NCBI GenBank assembly: GCA_016463045.1
Contig: JAEMSB010000013.1
Location: 1 to 21,325 of the forward strand
Origin: Niveispirillum sp.
Lineage (GTDB): Bacteria; Pseudomonadota; Alphaproteobacteria; Azospirillales; Azospirillaceae
Length of the DNA stretch: 21,325 nucleotides
Direction: 5' to 3'
Part shown: in pieces, positions 21,213-21,325 of the stretch
Numbering within the stretch: the stretch's first letter is position 1
Layout: the number at the start of each line of letters is the position of its first letter
Position numbers and translations under genes: made by a program
Notes under the pieces: generated by a model
The model's input: the letters and a program-made list of their open reading frames with translations, nothing else
What the model was told of the DNA's origin: nothing
The model's database searches: none

Positions 21213-21325
21213 ATGAAGCGGTCCTTCGTTTCCGTCCTGGCCCTGCTGGCGGCCTTCACCCTGCCGGCGGGGGCCACCTGGTGGTCGCCCGGCGACGGCA
21301 AGCCCTTTCCGGCACAGTATGATGA
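21213..21325 (+). CDS. Start of an exported protein (3' end outside window)
   Basis: The ATG at 21213 is 15 bp after the receptor stop, with GAAGGTG about 6 bp upstream. The 37 visible residues begin M-K-R-S-F-V-S-V-L-A-L-L-A-A-F-T-L-P-A-G-A, a clear Sec signal peptide. Mature sequence W-W-S-P-G-D-G-K-P-F-P follows. It is almost certainly cotranscribed with the receptor. Too little is visible to name a family. In this context a periplasmic or surface enzyme acting on the imported compound (for example an esterase) is possible, but that is only a guess from position. Confidence 0.75.
   Translation, partial: MKRSFVSVLALLAAFTLPAGATWWSPGDGKPFPAQYD

Overview
The window is a GC-rich chromosomal segment. 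Codon usage biased to G/C at third positions, TonB-dependent transport of aromatics, MsrPQ, a CYTH-CHAD protein and AAHS-type transporters together suggest an alphaproteobacterium, most likely in or near the Rhodospirillales (Azospirillum/Niveispirillum-like). This placement is inferred from gene content; no 16S rRNA is present. I see no insertion sequence, phage gene, integrase or CRISPR array.

Layout, left half. The 3' end of a shikimate/quinate-dehydrogenase-like gene (1-327) is followed by an aromatic-acid MFS transporter (380-1714). A convergent EamA/DMT transporter (1739-2587, minus) comes next. tRNA-Thr(CGU) (2759-2833) has a good sigma70 promoter and is followed by an RNA-like fold ending in a U-run (2859-2957). 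Then come 2,5-dioxovalerate dehydrogenase (3112-4686), a small membrane protein (4690-4989, minus), and pgk (5135-6331, minus) with its own terminator. A CYTH-CHAD protein and an orphan ParA-type ATPase (6553-8779) follow. The 334-bp gap after them holds hairpins and a candidate promoter-hairpin-terminator small RNA unit (about 8915-9015).

Middle. A two-gene minus-strand operon encodes an exported helical protein of unknown function and a di-heme cytochrome c peroxidase fused to a C-terminal cupredoxin domain (9114-11247). It is divergent from msrP-msrQ (11397-12916), the periplasmic methionine-sulfoxide repair system. This makes a compact envelope oxidative-stress block.

Right half. This is a hydroxycinnamate (ferulate/p-coumarate) catabolism locus. 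The minus-strand operon reads aromatic aldehyde dehydrogenase, then hydroxycinnamoyl-CoA hydratase/lyase, then CoA ligase, then MarR regulator (17367 down to 12920). Divergent from it are an AAHS transporter (17668-18870), a strong terminator, a TonB-dependent receptor (19074-21197) and the start of another exported protein (21213-end). The inferred route is outer-membrane uptake by the receptor, inner-membrane uptake by the MFS protein, CoA activation, hydration and retro-aldol cleavage to a benzaldehyde (vanillin-type) plus acetyl-CoA, and oxidation to the benzoate.

The most useful non-coding observation is a 16-bp near-palindromic motif (consensus TGTTATNNTGCATAAT). It occurs once upstream of each of the three transcription units of this locus and each time overlaps a plausible promoter. 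It is the natural candidate for the operator of the locus' own MarR repressor. A very strong hairpin between the hydratase/lyase and ligase genes may set their relative expression.
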